This document shows positions 9,376-18,742 of a stretch of 64,000 nt of DNA, piece after piece (position 1 is the stretch's first letter; every line of letters begins with the position of its first letter). The position numbers and the translations under genes were made by a program. The notes below the pieces were generated by a model that was not told the DNA's origin, did not search any database, and saw only the letters and a list, made by a program, of their open reading frames with translations. This DNA is from Caldilineaceae bacterium (lineage in GTDB: Bacteria > Chloroflexota > Anaerolineae > Caldilineales > Caldilineaceae). The stretch spans positions 10,715-74,714 of the forward strand of contig JAGRCP010000012.1 of NCBI GenBank assembly GCA_020433455.1. The letters run 5' to 3'.

Positions 9376-10263
9376 ATGAAATTTCCAAAAATGCTGACGC
9401 TGGGCGTCATTGCCGGCGCGGTCGGCGCCGCCGCCGTCAACAACCGCACCCGACCGAGACGCGCCTTCCTGCCCCTGCGCCCCGGCGCGACCGCGTCGGC
9501 CCTGGTAACGGGCGCATCCGCCGGACTGGGCGCAGAGTTTGCTCGCCAGTTGGCGGCAGGCGGCTACCGGGTCACGCTGGCCGCGCGGCGCGGCGACCGC
9601 CTGGAGGCGCTGCAGCAGGAACTTCTGGACCGCTACGGAATGGAGAGCGATATCCTGGTCGCTGACCTGAGTACGGATGCAGGCATCGATAAAGCCGCCC
9701 AACACATCCGCGCCATGGATGATCTGACCGTTCTGGTCAACAATGCCGGCTTCGGCACCGTGGGCAGATTGGTTAATACGGACCCCGTACGCCAGCAGGA
9801 GATGGTCCATCTCCACGTTTTGGCCGTCATGAGCCTGAGCCAGGCGGCGCTGCCCGGCATGACCGCGCGGGGCGGCGGCGCAATCATCAACGTCTCGTCG
9901 GTCGCGGCCTTCAGTCGCATGCCCGGCAACGTAAACTACTGCGCGACCAAGGCCTACATCAACGCATTCTCCCAAACGCTGGCCGCGGAATTGACGGGCA
10001 CGGGCGTGCGGGTCCAGGCGCTCTGTCCCGGCTACATCGTGACCGAGTTTCATGATACCAGCGAATATACGCGCTTCAACCGGGATCGCTCACCCGGATT
10101 TCTATGGCTAAAGGCCTCAGATGTCGCCCGCGCTTCGCTTGACGCACTGGGAGGCAGCCGGGTCATCGTTGTGCCGGGAACGGTCTACAAGGCGGCGGTA
10201 ATGTTGTTGCGCACGCCGGGAATCGGGCCAATGGCGAATCGGGCGGCCAAGAAATTGCGCTAA
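9376..10263 (+). CDS. Short-chain dehydrogenase/reductase with N-terminal membrane segment
   Basis: NAD(P)-dependent oxidoreductase of 295 residues. A hydrophobic N-terminus (MLTLGVIAGAVGAAAV) precedes the classical SDR Rossmann fold: TGASAGLG cofactor loop, NNAGFG, and the catalytic Ser (NVSSVAA) with Tyr and Lys in YCATK. The C-terminus SRVIVVPGTVYKAAVMLLR resembles the DltE/YqjQ-type SDRs. The start is ATG 9376, where AAAGG stands upstream; the longer ORF would run through the palindromic control region. Substrate unknown. The metallophosphoesterase gene follows after 55 bases. Confidence 0.88.
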   Translation: MKFPKMLTLGVIAGAVGAAAVNNRTRPRRAFLPLRPGATASALVTGASAGLGAEFARQLAAGGYRVTLAARRGDRLEALQQELLDRYGMESDILVADLSTDAGIDKAAQHIRAMDDLTVLVNNAGFGTVGRLVNTDPVRQQEMVHLHVLAVMSLSQAALPGMTARGGGAIINVSSVAAFSRMPGNVNYCATKAYINAFSQTLAAELTGTGVRVQALCPGYIVTEFHDTSEYTRFNRDRSPGFLWLKASDVARASLDALGGSRVIVVPGTVYKAAVMLLRTPGIGPMANRAAKKLR

Positions 10264-10318
10264 AGCCGGTTCAGAAATTTTAAGGAACCCCCGCGCCCCC
10301 GCCATCGTTAGAAATGCC

Positions 10319-11173
10319 ATGAATTCTCCATCCTTTTCCCGCCGCCGTTTTCTGCAGGCGACGGTCGGTCTGACGCTGGCCGGGGCGTCAGGTTTTGCCT
10401 ACGCCCGGACCATTGAGCCCAGGTGGGTTGATGTGGAACGCGTTACGCTCACCTTGCCGGGTCTTGCCCAGCATCTGCACGGCAAGCGCGTTGTACAAAT
10501 TTCCGATCTCCATCTCAGCCCCTACTTTACAGCAGAAAAGCTGATCCACGTTGTCGCTCACATCAACCGTTTGGCCCCGGATTGGGTCTTCCTCACCGGC
10601 GATTATTACGCGGGCAGCGAATACGGCGAGCAGCTCATTGAACCGCTGCGCGAACTGAACCCGCCGACCTTCGCCATCTTCGGCAATCACGATGTGAGAG
10701 GCTGGCGGTCCTACACCCGGCGCTACCTGGCCGAAACGCGCGTCAAGCTGCTCAGCAACGCGGGTCTGCTCCTGGAACCGGGCCTGTGGCTGGCCGGCGT
10801 GGATGATGTGTGGCGCGGTTCAGCCGATCTGACGGCCGCCCTGCGCGACAAGCCCGCTGTTGCGACATCCATCCTGCTCGCGCATGAACCCGATTATTTT
10901 GATGAAGTTATCCGGCAAGACGCGCCCGTCGGAGTGCAACTGAGCGGTCACACCCACGGCGGCCAAATCCGCGTACCCACATTGGAAGCCACGCCCAACG
11001 GCAAGGCAACCCGGGCGCTGGTGCTGCCGTTCGGCGGCCAAAGGTATGAAATGGGGCTCTATGCCCGGGATGCACGTCAGCTGTACGTCAACCGGGGGAT
11101 AGGCGCCTGGCCCCTGCCCTACCGCATCAATTGCCGGCCGGAAATCACGCTTTTTACGCTGGCCGCCGGCTAA
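10319..11173 (+). CDS. Tat-exported metallophosphoesterase (YkuE/YaeI-like)
   Basis: Metal-dependent phosphohydrolase of 284 residues. The N-terminus SRRRFLQATVGLTLAGASG is a textbook twin-arginine signal, so the folded, metal-loaded enzyme should act outside the membrane. The calcineurin-like motifs are in order: DLHLS, GDYY, GNHD, HEPD (in place of the commoner H-x-P-D spacing) and GHTHGGQIR. The GHTHGGQ ending is typical of the YkuE/YaeI branch, some members of which hydrolyse UDP-sugar or phospholipid diesters. Substrate here is not known. Confidence 0.9.
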   Translation: MNSPSFSRRRFLQATVGLTLAGASGFAYARTIEPRWVDVERVTLTLPGLAQHLHGKRVVQISDLHLSPYFTAEKLIHVVAHINRLAPDWVFLTGDYYAGSEYGEQLIEPLRELNPPTFAIFGNHDVRGWRSYTRRYLAETRVKLLSNAGLLLEPGLWLAGVDDVWRGSADLTAALRDKPAVATSILLAHEPDYFDEVIRQDAPVGVQLSGHTHGGQIRVPTLEATPNGKATRALVLPFGGQRYEMGLYARDARQLYVNRGIGAWPLPYRINCRPEITLFTLAAG

Positions 11174-11324
11174 CGAATCCCGACGGAAATCCGCAATAGA
11201 ACCGACGGTTTCAACCGTCCATCCAAAAGCCGACGTCAACGGAGCCCAAATCGCAGAGACGGAAGCGCCCCTACTGCCTGACAGGCAAACCAATGGCATA
11301 ATGGGGCCGGATTAGCTCATTTGT

Positions 11325-11353
11325 TTGACGCTCCCTGACGGCTATGTTAAACT
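11325..11353 (+). promoter_or_regulatory. Candidate sigma-70 promoter of ftsH
   Basis: TTGACG at 11325-11330 and TAAACT at 11348-11353 are separated by 17 bases, 60 bases before the ftsH ATG. The -35 matches five of six consensus bases; the -10 is moderate. Confidence 0.5.
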
Positions 11354-11413
11354 TTGGCAAAGTCGATTTACGATTTCAGCAGCGTCTAGTTCTTCATAAA
11401 ATCGGGTAATTTC

Positions 11414-13372
11414 ATGAATTCACCACGCGTGCGCAGCGGCATCATCTATCTGCTACTTCTGGTTGCTCTGGGCGCATTTCTATACACGACTCTGGAACGT
11501 CGGCCCAGCGCCAATGCTTCCACCATCGCGCTGGCCGATGTGGCCGAAAAAGTGCGCGCGGGCGAGATCGCCCGCATCACCATCAAAGATGACCGCTTCT
11601 TTGTGGAGCAGCGCAACGGCGAAGCGCTCCAATCCCGTAAAGAAGAGGATACCGGTCTGGTGGAGACGCTGGGCAATTTAGGCGTCACCACGGAGCAGCT
11701 CAATGCCGTAAAAATCGAGGTGGCCACGCCCACCCTGTGGGAAAATTGGGGCGGCTTGCTCATGACGTTGCTGCCGCTGCTTCTATTGGCCGGCTTCTTT
11801 ATCTTTATCCTGCGCCAGGCCCAGGGCGGCGGGAACCAGGCCTTCGGTTTCGGTAAAAGCCGCGCACGCATGTTCAGCGGCGAAACTTCGACGGTCACCT
11901 TTCAGGATGTGGCGGGAAATGAAGAGTCCAAGCAGGAGTTACAGGAAATTGTAGAATTCCTCAAAGAGCCGGAAAAGTTTGCGGCGCTGGGCGCGCGCAT
12001 TCCCAAGGGCGTACTGCTGGTCGGGCCCCCGGGCACAGGCAAGACGCTCATGGCCAAGGCCGTTTCGGGCGAGGCGGGCGTCCCCTTCTTCAGCATCTCC
12101 GGTTCCGAATTTGTAGAAATGTTTGTCGGCGTAGGCGCCAGTCGGGTGCGCGACCTCTTCGAGCAGGCCAAGAAAAATTCGCCCGCCATCATCTTTATCG
12201 ATGAGATCGATGCAGTGGGCCGACATCGCGGGGCAGGGATGGGCGGCTCCCACGATGAGCGGGAGCAGACTCTCAATCAGATTTTGGTGGAGATGGACGG
12301 CTTTGATACCGACACCAACGTCATCATCATTGCGGCCACCAACCGTCCTGATATTTTGGATCCCGCGCTTTTGCGCCCCGGCCGCTTTGACCGCCGGGTG
12401 GTCATGGACGCGCCGGATGTTGCAGGCCGGCGGCAGATTCTTGACGTCCACGTGCGGGGCAAGCCCCTGGCCACCGATGTGGACCTGGACGTGGTAGCCA
12501 AGCAGACGCCCGGCTTTGCGGGCGCGGATATTGAGAACCTGGTCAACGAGGCTGCCATCCTCGCCGCGCGGCGCAACCGCCGCTCCATCGGCATGGAAGA
12601 GTTTCAGGAAGCCATCGACCGGGTGAGCATGGGGCCGGAACGGCGCAGCCGCCTGATCACGCCCAAAGAGAAGAAAATTATCGCCTACCATGAGGCCGGT
12701 CATGCGGTCTCTGCCCACATGCAGCCCGGACACGATCGGGTCCACAAAATCACGATTATTTCCCGAGGGCAATCTCTGGGTCATGCCCGCTATCTCCCCG
12801 ACGAGGAGAACAAGCTGCGCACCAAGAACCGCTTTATCAGCCAGCTTGTCAGCGCTCTGGGCGGCCGGGTTGCCGAAGAAATCAAGTTCGGCGATATCAC
12901 CAATGGCGCCACCAGCGATTTAGAGCAGGTCACCAATGTAGCCCGCTCTATGGTGAGCCAGTTGGGCATGAGCGAAAAGCTGGGCCCGATTCAGTACGGC
13001 CAGCACGAGGAGATGATGTTTCTGGGACGGGCCATCAGCGAACAGCGGAATTACAGTGACAAGGTCGCGCAGGATATCGACGAAGAAGTGAGTCAGCTGG
13101 TGGATGACGCGTACCGCCGCTGTCACCATGTTTTAGAAGCCAACTGGGACAAGCTGGAACAGGTGGCTCAGGCTCTGTTGGAGCATGAAACGATCTCCGG
13201 TTCAGAGTTTGAAGCCATTATGAACGGTGAGGATCCCTTCTCCGATCGCACGACCGCCGTGACGCAATCGCCTTCCGGCCAGTCGGCAACGGTTTCCCAG
13301 CCCCGACTTAATGACAAGCGCCGCAGCGATACCGGCACGGATTTGAGCGGCACCCTGCCCGCCCCGGCGTAG
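11414..13372 (+). CDS. ftsH: ATP-dependent zinc metalloprotease FtsH
   Basis: Membrane-anchored AAA+ protease of 652 residues that degrades misfolded membrane proteins and regulatory substrates. Two transmembrane segments (about residues 8-27 and 115-135) flank a small periplasmic domain. The ATPase module has Walker A GPPGTGKT, Walker [12 protein letters not shown], the pore [13 protein letters not shown] and the second-region-of-homology arginines (RPGRFDRR). The zinc site is [10 protein letters not shown], with the third Asp ligand in the [23 protein letters not shown] segment. The C-terminal tail is Ser/Thr-rich and variable. A small membrane-protein gene starts 14 bases downstream and is probably cotranscribed. 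Confidence 0.98.
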   Translation: MNSPRVRSGIIYLLLLVALGAFLYTTLERRPSANASTIALADVAEKVRAGEIARITIKDDRFFVEQRNGEALQSRKEEDTGLVETLGNLGVTTEQLNAVKIEVATPTLWENWGGLLMTLLPLLLLAGFFIFILRQAQGGGNQAFGFGKSRARMFSGETSTVTFQDVAGNEESKQELQEIVEFLKEPEKFAALGARIPKGVLLVGPPGTGKTLMAKAVSGEAGVPFFSISGSEFVEMFVGVGASRVRDLFEQAKKNSPAIIFIDEIDAVGRHRGAGMGGSHDEREQTLNQILVEMDGFDTDTNVIIIAATNRPDILDPALLRPGRFDRRVVMDAPDVAGRRQILDVHVRGKPLATDVDLDVVAKQTPGFAGADIENLVNEAAILAARRNRRSIGMEEFQEAIDRVSMGPERRSRLITPKEKKIIAYHEAGHAVSAHMQPGHDRVHKITIISRGQSLGHARYLPDEENKLRTKNRFISQLVSALGGRVAEEIKFGDITNGATSDLEQVTNVARSMVSQLGMSEKLGPIQYGQHEEMMFLGRAISEQRNYSDKVAQDIDEEVSQLVDDAYRRCHHVLEANWDKLEQVAQALLEHETISGSEFEAIMNGEDPFSDRTTAVTQSPSGQSATVSQPRLNDKRRSDTGTDLSGTLPAPA

Positions 13373-13386
13373 ATCGCGCTACGCTT

Positions 13387-14244
13387 ATGCCTGCACCTGA
13401 TTTTACCCATCATCGTAATGGAAATGGGCCGAACAAAACCAAAGCTCCTTCGCTCGGCGATGGGGCTTTTCGTTTTGCCGCGCTGGAGGCGCCGGATCAT
13501 CTCCCCAAACCGCGCCCGACCCGGACTGTCTTTCCGCCTAACGCCGCGGCAGACAGCCAATCCTCACGCCTTTATCAGGCCTATCGTCATGAACTGGCCG
13601 GCATATCCCTGACCCGCTGGCTGATTTGGCTGCTGACCGCGCTCGCGATCGTGGCGGCGACGCCGCTGCTGCCCGGGCCCTGGTGGCTGGGCGGAATTGC
13701 GCTGCTGCCGGCTTTATGGCTGGCGATCATGGTGGTGACGCGGCGAAGCCGGGACTTTGTCCGCTTTGACGCCCAGCCGACACCCGCGCTGACGCCCCAA
13801 AAACTGGACTCCGCCGACAAGATTCCCGCCCACGTTACGGGTCATTTTTCGGTAGAAGGGCAGTACATGCGCTATACGTGGCTGCCCGGCTTCTACCGCA
13901 CCTTTTCCACGCGTGAACATGCGCTTCTCTGTCTGGTGCGTCCGCGCCGCTTCGCCCGAATCGGCATCTGGCCGCCGGAACAGGCGGGCATGTGGTACAT
14001 CTTTTTCACACCGCCCCTCGTACGCGCGGTACGCTATGGGCGTCTCTACTTTGAGCGGAAACCGCGCCCCGCGGTCGCCGTCACGTACGAGCTGACCATC
14101 AGCCGGCCGGGACGCAAAGAAAAGGTGGCGGAGGAGACCGTCTACATCGCTTGCGCGGATGAAGCTGCGGCTCACAGCATCCTGGCCGATCTGCTGGTGG
14201 AGGAGCGGGAGCGTTCCGATTTGCCCGTCTCATCATCCGAGTAA
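13387..14244 (+). CDS. Uncharacterised membrane protein downstream of ftsH
   Basis: I do not recognise this 285-residue protein. It has a polar, Pro-rich N-terminus of about 70 residues, two closely spaced hydrophobic helices (roughly residues 78-97 and 99-118), and a beta-rich cytosolic C-terminal domain (FARIGIWPPEQAGMWYIFF...VTYELTISRPG) that might resemble a bacterial PH-like fold. It starts 14 bases after the ftsH stop, suggesting a shared transcript and possibly a role in membrane quality control; that is inference from position only. Confidence 0.6.
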   Translation: MPAPDFTHHRNGNGPNKTKAPSLGDGAFRFAALEAPDHLPKPRPTRTVFPPNAAADSQSSRLYQAYRHELAGISLTRWLIWLLTALAIVAATPLLPGPWWLGGIALLPALWLAIMVVTRRSRDFVRFDAQPTPALTPQKLDSADKIPAHVTGHFSVEGQYMRYTWLPGFYRTFSTREHALLCLVRPRRFARIGIWPPEQAGMWYIFFTPPLVRAVRYGRLYFERKPRPAVAVTYELTISRPGRKEKVAEETVYIACADEAAAHSILADLLVEERERSDLPVSSSE

Positions 14245-14287
14245 AGACGTCTGTTGAGTAAAATTTTGGGGAATAGGGAGAGTTGAA

Positions 14288-15646
14288 TTGACGAGTAAAC
14301 CCCATGCGCAAAATTTTCCCCGCTCCGGCGATCTTCTCCTTGAGCAGGACCTGATCTTCCCGCCCGGCTTCTGGTGGGGGACGGCCTCATCCGCACACCA
14401 AACAGAGGGCGACAACACCAACAATCAGTGGTGGCAATTCGAGCAGCAGCCCGGCGCCGTCCGGCAGGGCGACCGCAGCGGCCTGGCCTGCGACGGCTGG
14501 CGCAACGCCGAGCAGGATTTTGACCGTATGGCCGCACTGGGCCTGAACGCCCATCGCCTGAGTGTAGAGTGGAGCCGCATCGAACCGCGGCCGAACGAGT
14601 TCGACCATACGGCAATCGACCGTTATCGGGCCATGCTGGACGCACTCCGCACCCGTGGGATCCGGCCTATGGTCTGCTTCCATCACTTTACCGATCCCCT
14701 TTGGTTTTACAAGCGGGGCGGCTGGGAGCAGGCGGAGAGCCCGGCGCGCTTTCAACGTTTCGTCAGCAAGACCGCAGCCGCGCTCGGCGATCTCTGCGAC
14801 TGGTGGCTGACCATGAACGAGCCCCTGGTTAACGTGGCTCAAGGCTGGTTCCAGGGCATCTGGCCGCCCCAAAGCCGCAACCCCGTACGGGCCATGCGCG
14901 TCTATCGCCACCTGCTCAAGGCCCACGGCGCAGCCTATCACGCCATCCATGCCGTCCAGCCCGACGCCGAGGTGAGCTACGCCAAAGCCGTACGCCTCTT
15001 CCACGGCCTGCGCCCCAATCACCCGGGGGATCGCTACGCGGCGGGACTGCGCCGCTATCTTTATGAGCACGTTTGGTTCATGGCCACGGTGGACGGAAAA
15101 ATTCGCCCGCCCGTGGGCGCGCCGGATTTCGATCCGCTCCTGGCGGATTCCTTTGACTTTACCGCCATCAACTACTATACCCACTACCTGGTGCGCTGTA
15201 CGCCCAATCCCCTGGCTCTCTTCGGAAAAGACCTCTACTCGGCCGACGGCGAATATTCGGACTACGGACGCAACGGCCCTTACAGCGAGTATTATCCCCA
15301 GGGCCTGGCCCAGATTTGTCGGGAAGTGAGCGCATTCGGTAAGCCCATACTCATCACAGAGAACGGCCTGCCGGATCGGGACGACGATCTGCGGCCGAGG
15401 TGGCTGCTGGGGCATCTGGCCGCGCTCCATCGCGCCATCGCCGACGGCTGCGACGTGCGCGGCTATTTTCACTGGACGCTGGTGGATAATTTCGAGTGGT
15501 CAGAGGGTTGGGGACTGCGTTTCGGCCTGATTGAACTGGATCCGGAGACCCAGGCGCGTCGTCTCCGGCCCAGTGCGGCGCTCTACGGGCAAATTGCCCG
15601 CGCGAATGGGATTACGGTTGACTTGTTGACTTGTGATGGGGCCTAA
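14288..15646 (+). CDS. Glycoside hydrolase family 1 beta-glucosidase
   Basis: Retaining beta-glycosidase of 452 residues, cytosolic (no signal peptide). The GH1 landmarks are FPPGFWWGTASSAHQTEG near the start, TMNEPLV with the acid/base Glu, NYYTHYLV, and ITENGLPD with the nucleophile Glu, then HWTLVDNFEWSEGWGLRFGL at the C-terminus. The TTG start at 14288 follows GGGAGAG. It probably hydrolyses imported beta-linked disaccharides. The convergent neighbour is a PfkB sugar kinase, so the two may belong to one carbohydrate pathway, though they are not an operon. Confidence 0.95.
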   Translation: MTSKPHAQNFPRSGDLLLEQDLIFPPGFWWGTASSAHQTEGDNTNNQWWQFEQQPGAVRQGDRSGLACDGWRNAEQDFDRMAALGLNAHRLSVEWSRIEPRPNEFDHTAIDRYRAMLDALRTRGIRPMVCFHHFTDPLWFYKRGGWEQAESPARFQRFVSKTAAALGDLCDWWLTMNEPLVNVAQGWFQGIWPPQSRNPVRAMRVYRHLLKAHGAAYHAIHAVQPDAEVSYAKAVRLFHGLRPNHPGDRYAAGLRRYLYEHVWFMATVDGKIRPPVGAPDFDPLLADSFDFTAINYYTHYLVRCTPNPLALFGKDLYSADGEYSDYGRNGPYSEYYPQGLAQICREVSAFGKPILITENGLPDRDDDLRPRWLLGHLAALHRAIADGCDVRGYFHWTLVDNFEWSEGWGLRFGLIELDPETQARRLRPSAALYGQIARANGITVDLLTCDGA

Positions 15647-15649
15647 CAC

Positions 15650-15681
15650 GCATGACGGGTCATATACATCACCCGTCATGC
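15650..15681. terminator. Bidirectional hairpin between GH1 and PfkB kinase genes
   Basis: GCATGACGGGT (15650-15660) and ACCCGTCATGC (15671-15681) form an 11-bp perfect stem with a 10-base loop between convergent genes. The right arm overlaps the last codons and stop of the kinase gene (15669-15671). A third CATGACG follows at 15681, giving it the look of the repeat elements elsewhere in the window. Confidence 0.55.
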
Positions 15682-16607
15682 ATGACGTTCATTATCTCGG
15701 CGGGCAGATCGGCCGCGACGGGGTAGCTGGACTGAGCCCCTGGTCGCTGGACGCTGAGGGCGGCAATGCGATTGGCCCGCCGCATGGCGTCGGTGATGGC
15801 CGCACCCGCGGCTAAAAAATAGGCCAGGCTGCCCACAAACGCATCGCCAGCGCCGGTGGTGTCTACCGCCCTGACCGCCTCCGTTTCTATGTGCTCGACC
15901 CCCGCTCTCGTAATCAACAGGCTGCCCCGTTCGCCCAAGGTAAGAATGACTTGCCTGGGGCCCTTAGCCAGCAATATGCGGCCCGCGGCTGCGGCTTCAT
16001 CCAGCGTGGTGACGGGCAGACCGGTAAGCAATTCCGTCTCGGTTTCATTGGGGCAAAAAATGTCGCTCAGGGCATAGAACTCGTCGGCCAAATCGGGCAG
16101 GGCGGGAGCGGGATTGAAGATGGTCGTCACGCCGGCAGAGCGGGCCATGCGCAGCGCGGCCAGAGACGCGGCCAGGGGCGCTTCGCACTGGCAGACCAGC
16201 ACGGCCGCGGCCGTCAACTGGGGCCGGGCCGCCTCGATTTCCTCCACTGTCAGCTCATCATTCGCCCCGCCGACGATGATAATCGTGTTGTTGCCCGCCT
16301 CATCCACGGCAATCGCGGCCACGCCTGAAGGCGCACTATCCGTCACATGGACGTGGGCCATATCCACCCCGACGCTCTCATAGTTGCGCAACGTGTTGTG
16401 GCCGAAGACATCATCCCCCACTTTGGTAATCATGGTGACCGCGCCGCCCAGTTTGGCCCCCATCACGGCCTGATTCGCGCCCTTACCGCCGAAACCGATC
16501 TGAAAGTCGGAGCCGTGCAGCGTCTCTCCCAGCCTGGGCAGGCGCGGGGCATAGCTGACGAGATCGGTATTGGATGAACCGACGATGCAAACGGCAGGAC
16601 GAGACAT
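15669..16607 (-). CDS. rbsK: PfkB-family sugar kinase, ribokinase-like
   Basis: ATP-dependent kinase of 312 residues, most similar in layout to ribokinase (ribose to ribose-5-phosphate). The N-terminal CIVGSSNTDLVSYAPRLPRLGETLHG and GGKGANQAVMGAKLGG are the first PfkB signature with the substrate-binding GGKGANQA. The C-terminal DTTGAGDAFVGSLAYFL is the second, with the catalytic Asp in GAGDAF. NPAPALPD also matches ribokinases. The start at 16607 has AGGAG upstream; the ORF extends further to an implausible N-terminus. No ribose transporter is adjacent, so substrate specificity is inferred from sequence. Confidence 0.88.
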   Translation of the reverse strand: MSRPAVCIVGSSNTDLVSYAPRLPRLGETLHGSDFQIGFGGKGANQAVMGAKLGGAVTMITKVGDDVFGHNTLRNYESVGVDMAHVHVTDSAPSGVAAIAVDEAGNNTIIIVGGANDELTVEEIEAARPQLTAAAVLVCQCEAPLAASLAALRMARSAGVTTIFNPAPALPDLADEFYALSDIFCPNETETELLTGLPVTTLDEAAAAGRILLAKGPRQVILTLGERGSLLITRAGVEHIETEAVRAVDTTGAGDAFVGSLAYFLAAGAAITDAMRRANRIAALSVQRPGAQSSYPVAADLPAEIMNVMHDG

Positions 16608-16627
16608 AGGTGAGGCTCCTTTGGGAT

Positions 16628-16649
16628 GTGTGACGCGTGACGAGTTGAT
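16628..16649. repeat. Partial GCGTGA-type intergenic repeat
   Basis: TGTGTGACGCGTGACGAGTTGATG upstream of the PfkB kinase gene carries GCGTGA plus TTGATG with the spacing of the dispersed core but lacks its second half. Treated as a degenerate copy. Confidence 0.4.
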
Positions 16650-16784
16650 GAAAGACCCGATCAAGCGTTGTTTCTTGTAAAGATGTTCGGCGCAGTCACG
16701 CTAACGTAAGTTTTGCACAATTATGGTCGATTTCGAGAAAAAACTGCGAAAAATGAATGGCATGGCAGCGCTTGATTCTGGACG

Positions 16785-17525
16785 TCATCCACCAATATCC
16801 GCTGTAGATTGCTTGAATCGGTCTGAAATCGACTGAACCATCGGCAAAACCGGCGCGATTGGGGCTGTTTTGCTGGTCCCGACCGAATTTACCGTGTGAA
16901 TTGCAAATTTGGACGCCAATTTCGCCGTTCCTTGGGCAGATTCGCCACATCGATTCGAATTCAGCCATTCATTATGAGTCAAAATAGAACCGGCGAGTAA
17001 GGACAATTCAGGCAATCGATTGATCTCGCCGTATTTGGGACGGGTGCCGGCCCCTTTGTATTCAGGCAACTTGGTGCGGCGGGCTGTGCAGTTGGACTGG
17101 AGACGGACTACATAATTGCTAAGTTCCGCCTCGTGGATTTCGCTGAGTTTGAACCTGCGGTCCAGTGTATTCGCTTCATCCGGCAGATGCCATTTGGCGG
17201 TTTCCTTCAGCAATTCAACTCGGAATTCAGCTTTATTCTGTTTCGCCGAACACCGAATAATCCGCTTGAGCAATGGTATGCGCTTCCCTTGAATTTGACT
17301 CGAAACGGTCATCACACCTAATATCACCGCTGGCAGCGCTCTTCCTGCAATTGAGTGGTAGTGATTGCCCACCCAACCCTGCAACTTCGGACGCCAAAGC
17401 CCGGTAGTATCTATGCTCGTGACCCGATATCCCTGATGGCGATTCTCCTCCCATTGGTTCTGGCTTTTCACATAGACCTGCCAACCTTCGATCAGATCAT
17501 TGATCATCCAGGAACCGTTGCCCAT
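16785..17525 (-). pseudogene. Remnant of a DDE transposase
   Basis: An open frame of 246 residues whose first two thirds resemble the N-terminal half of a transposase family I associate with Chloroflexota. Landmarks are GSWMINDLIEGWQVYV, SIDTTGLWRPKLQGWVG (probably the first catalytic Asp), AGRALPAVILGVM and VVRLQSNCTARRTKLPEYKG. The similarity stops after KYGEINR, and the remaining residues are Ser/Asn-rich without further catalytic blocks. A TAG stands just upstream of the first ATG, so the N-terminus is also cut. No flanking inverted repeats were found. I read it as a dead fragment of an insertion sequence. Family naming is from memory and tentative. Confidence 0.6.
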
Positions 17526-17668
17526 CGCTGACTAACTGCGACGTACTTCATTCGGGTTCAACCCCACGGCTTGTAGTGCAGGAAATATTGCGCCTCGACT
17601 TGTCAAAAGCGAACTATTCGCCATGGCCCATATCATCCATGTCAGTCCCAGATTTGCTCCTACCGGCG

Positions 17669-18658
17669 TCACTTGGACGACAGAACGGCATGCGCGGCTG
17701 CTTCCCAGGCGAGCCGGGCGACTTCCTGATTCCGTCGCTCATCGCTTACATCCCGGATGTAGACGCTCTTGATGCGGCCGGGAAATTCAGAGATGATGCG
17801 AGCGTAGAGTTCCGGATTGCGCTCGCCGCTGTCGCCTATGGGGATAGAGGGTAAGTAGCTCCCGTAGCTGCTTGAACTTACGGTTTTCATGGCTCTTTTT
17901 AAGTATCTTCTCCTGATCCAGCCCATAATCCTGCAAGATGAGGGGGCCGTCAGGGATGTGGTTCAGGCGCATAAAGCTGACGAGCAGATCTTACAGGTTC
18001 CACGGGCTGCGGGACAAGTAGAAGATGGGGGTGCGGCGTCGGCCGTCGTAGCCGACGCTGAGCGCGGCATATAGCTCAGCCACGCCGGCAAAGGGCAGGC
18101 GGGTCCCGGCATTGTTGAGCAGCGCTATTCGGGCCATTTGCAAGAGGCTGGTTGCGTGGGTTTGGAGCACCGTGTTCAATGTCGCAGATGCCGCCAAAGG
18201 CGGCATCTGCGCCTGGAATCAGGGCTGTGCCGACGGCCGTCACCGGTTCCCCTTGATCGACGTATTCCGTCAGGCGTACCTGGACGGTGCGCCAGCCCTC
18301 GCCAAACGACTTTCGCTCCGGGCGGCAAGATCAGCCGGTAGTAGCCTTTGTCGTCAGTAACGCCTGTCACGCTGCGGCCGTCCATCTCTGCAATGACGGT
18401 TGCGCCGACTATTTCCGGACTGTTAAAGCGCCGGTACATGGCGAGAACATTTTTCCGGGCGGACGGGCCATCATCCGGCATGGTGTCGCGCTGGACGGGC
18501 ACGCGTCCCCACAGCATTACCTCATCCGCCGTCCCGTAGCCCCGGTACGGCATGATGCCGACGGATTGGGTGCGGCCGATCAGACGGTCCAGGCGTTGAC
18601 GTAGCGCCAGATAGGAATCGTCCGTTTGGCCCGGCGCTGCGAGCGCTTCTTTCCACAT
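17669..18658 (-). pseudogene. App1-type phosphatidate phosphatase gene, broken in several places
   Basis: Pieces of one protein appear in order in different frames on the minus strand. The N-terminus from ATG 18658 gives IMPYRGYGTADEVMLWGRV and NVLAMYRRFNSPEI. The frame shifts near 18320 to give SFGEGWRTVQVRLTEYVDQG and GGICDIEH, and shifts again near 18180 to TVLQTHATSLLQMARIALLN and FYLSRSPWNL. An in-frame TAA at 17991-17993 replaces what should be a Tyr codon. Then follow NHIPDGPLILQDYGLDQEKILK and another break near 17850 before PIGDSGERNPELYARI and YIRDVSDERRNQEV. These blocks match the conserved App1/DUF2183 domain. The catalytic DIDDT of the HAD fold is destroyed at the second frameshift. 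A decayed gene is more likely than sequencing error, given the nonsense change and the apparent small deletion. Confidence 0.8.
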
Positions 18659-18742
18659 GGTTTTTCCCGGTTTGTATCTCTTTCCAGCCTGTTCGCTACA
18701 TATGCGATGCATGTACGGAGATGAAAGACGAATGAGCCAAGC

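Noticed and set aside
11303-11350. GGGCCGGATTAGCTCATTTG resembling the start of a tRNA gene
   Set aside because: No anticodon stem, no T-loop GTTCGAATC and no acceptor complement; it lies in the ftsH promoter region.
18184-18210. Perfect inverted repeat GCAGATGCCGCC/GGCGGCATCTGC
   Set aside because: It falls in the coding blocks of the App1-type pseudogene (ADAAFGGIC) and probably arises from codon composition, not from a terminator.
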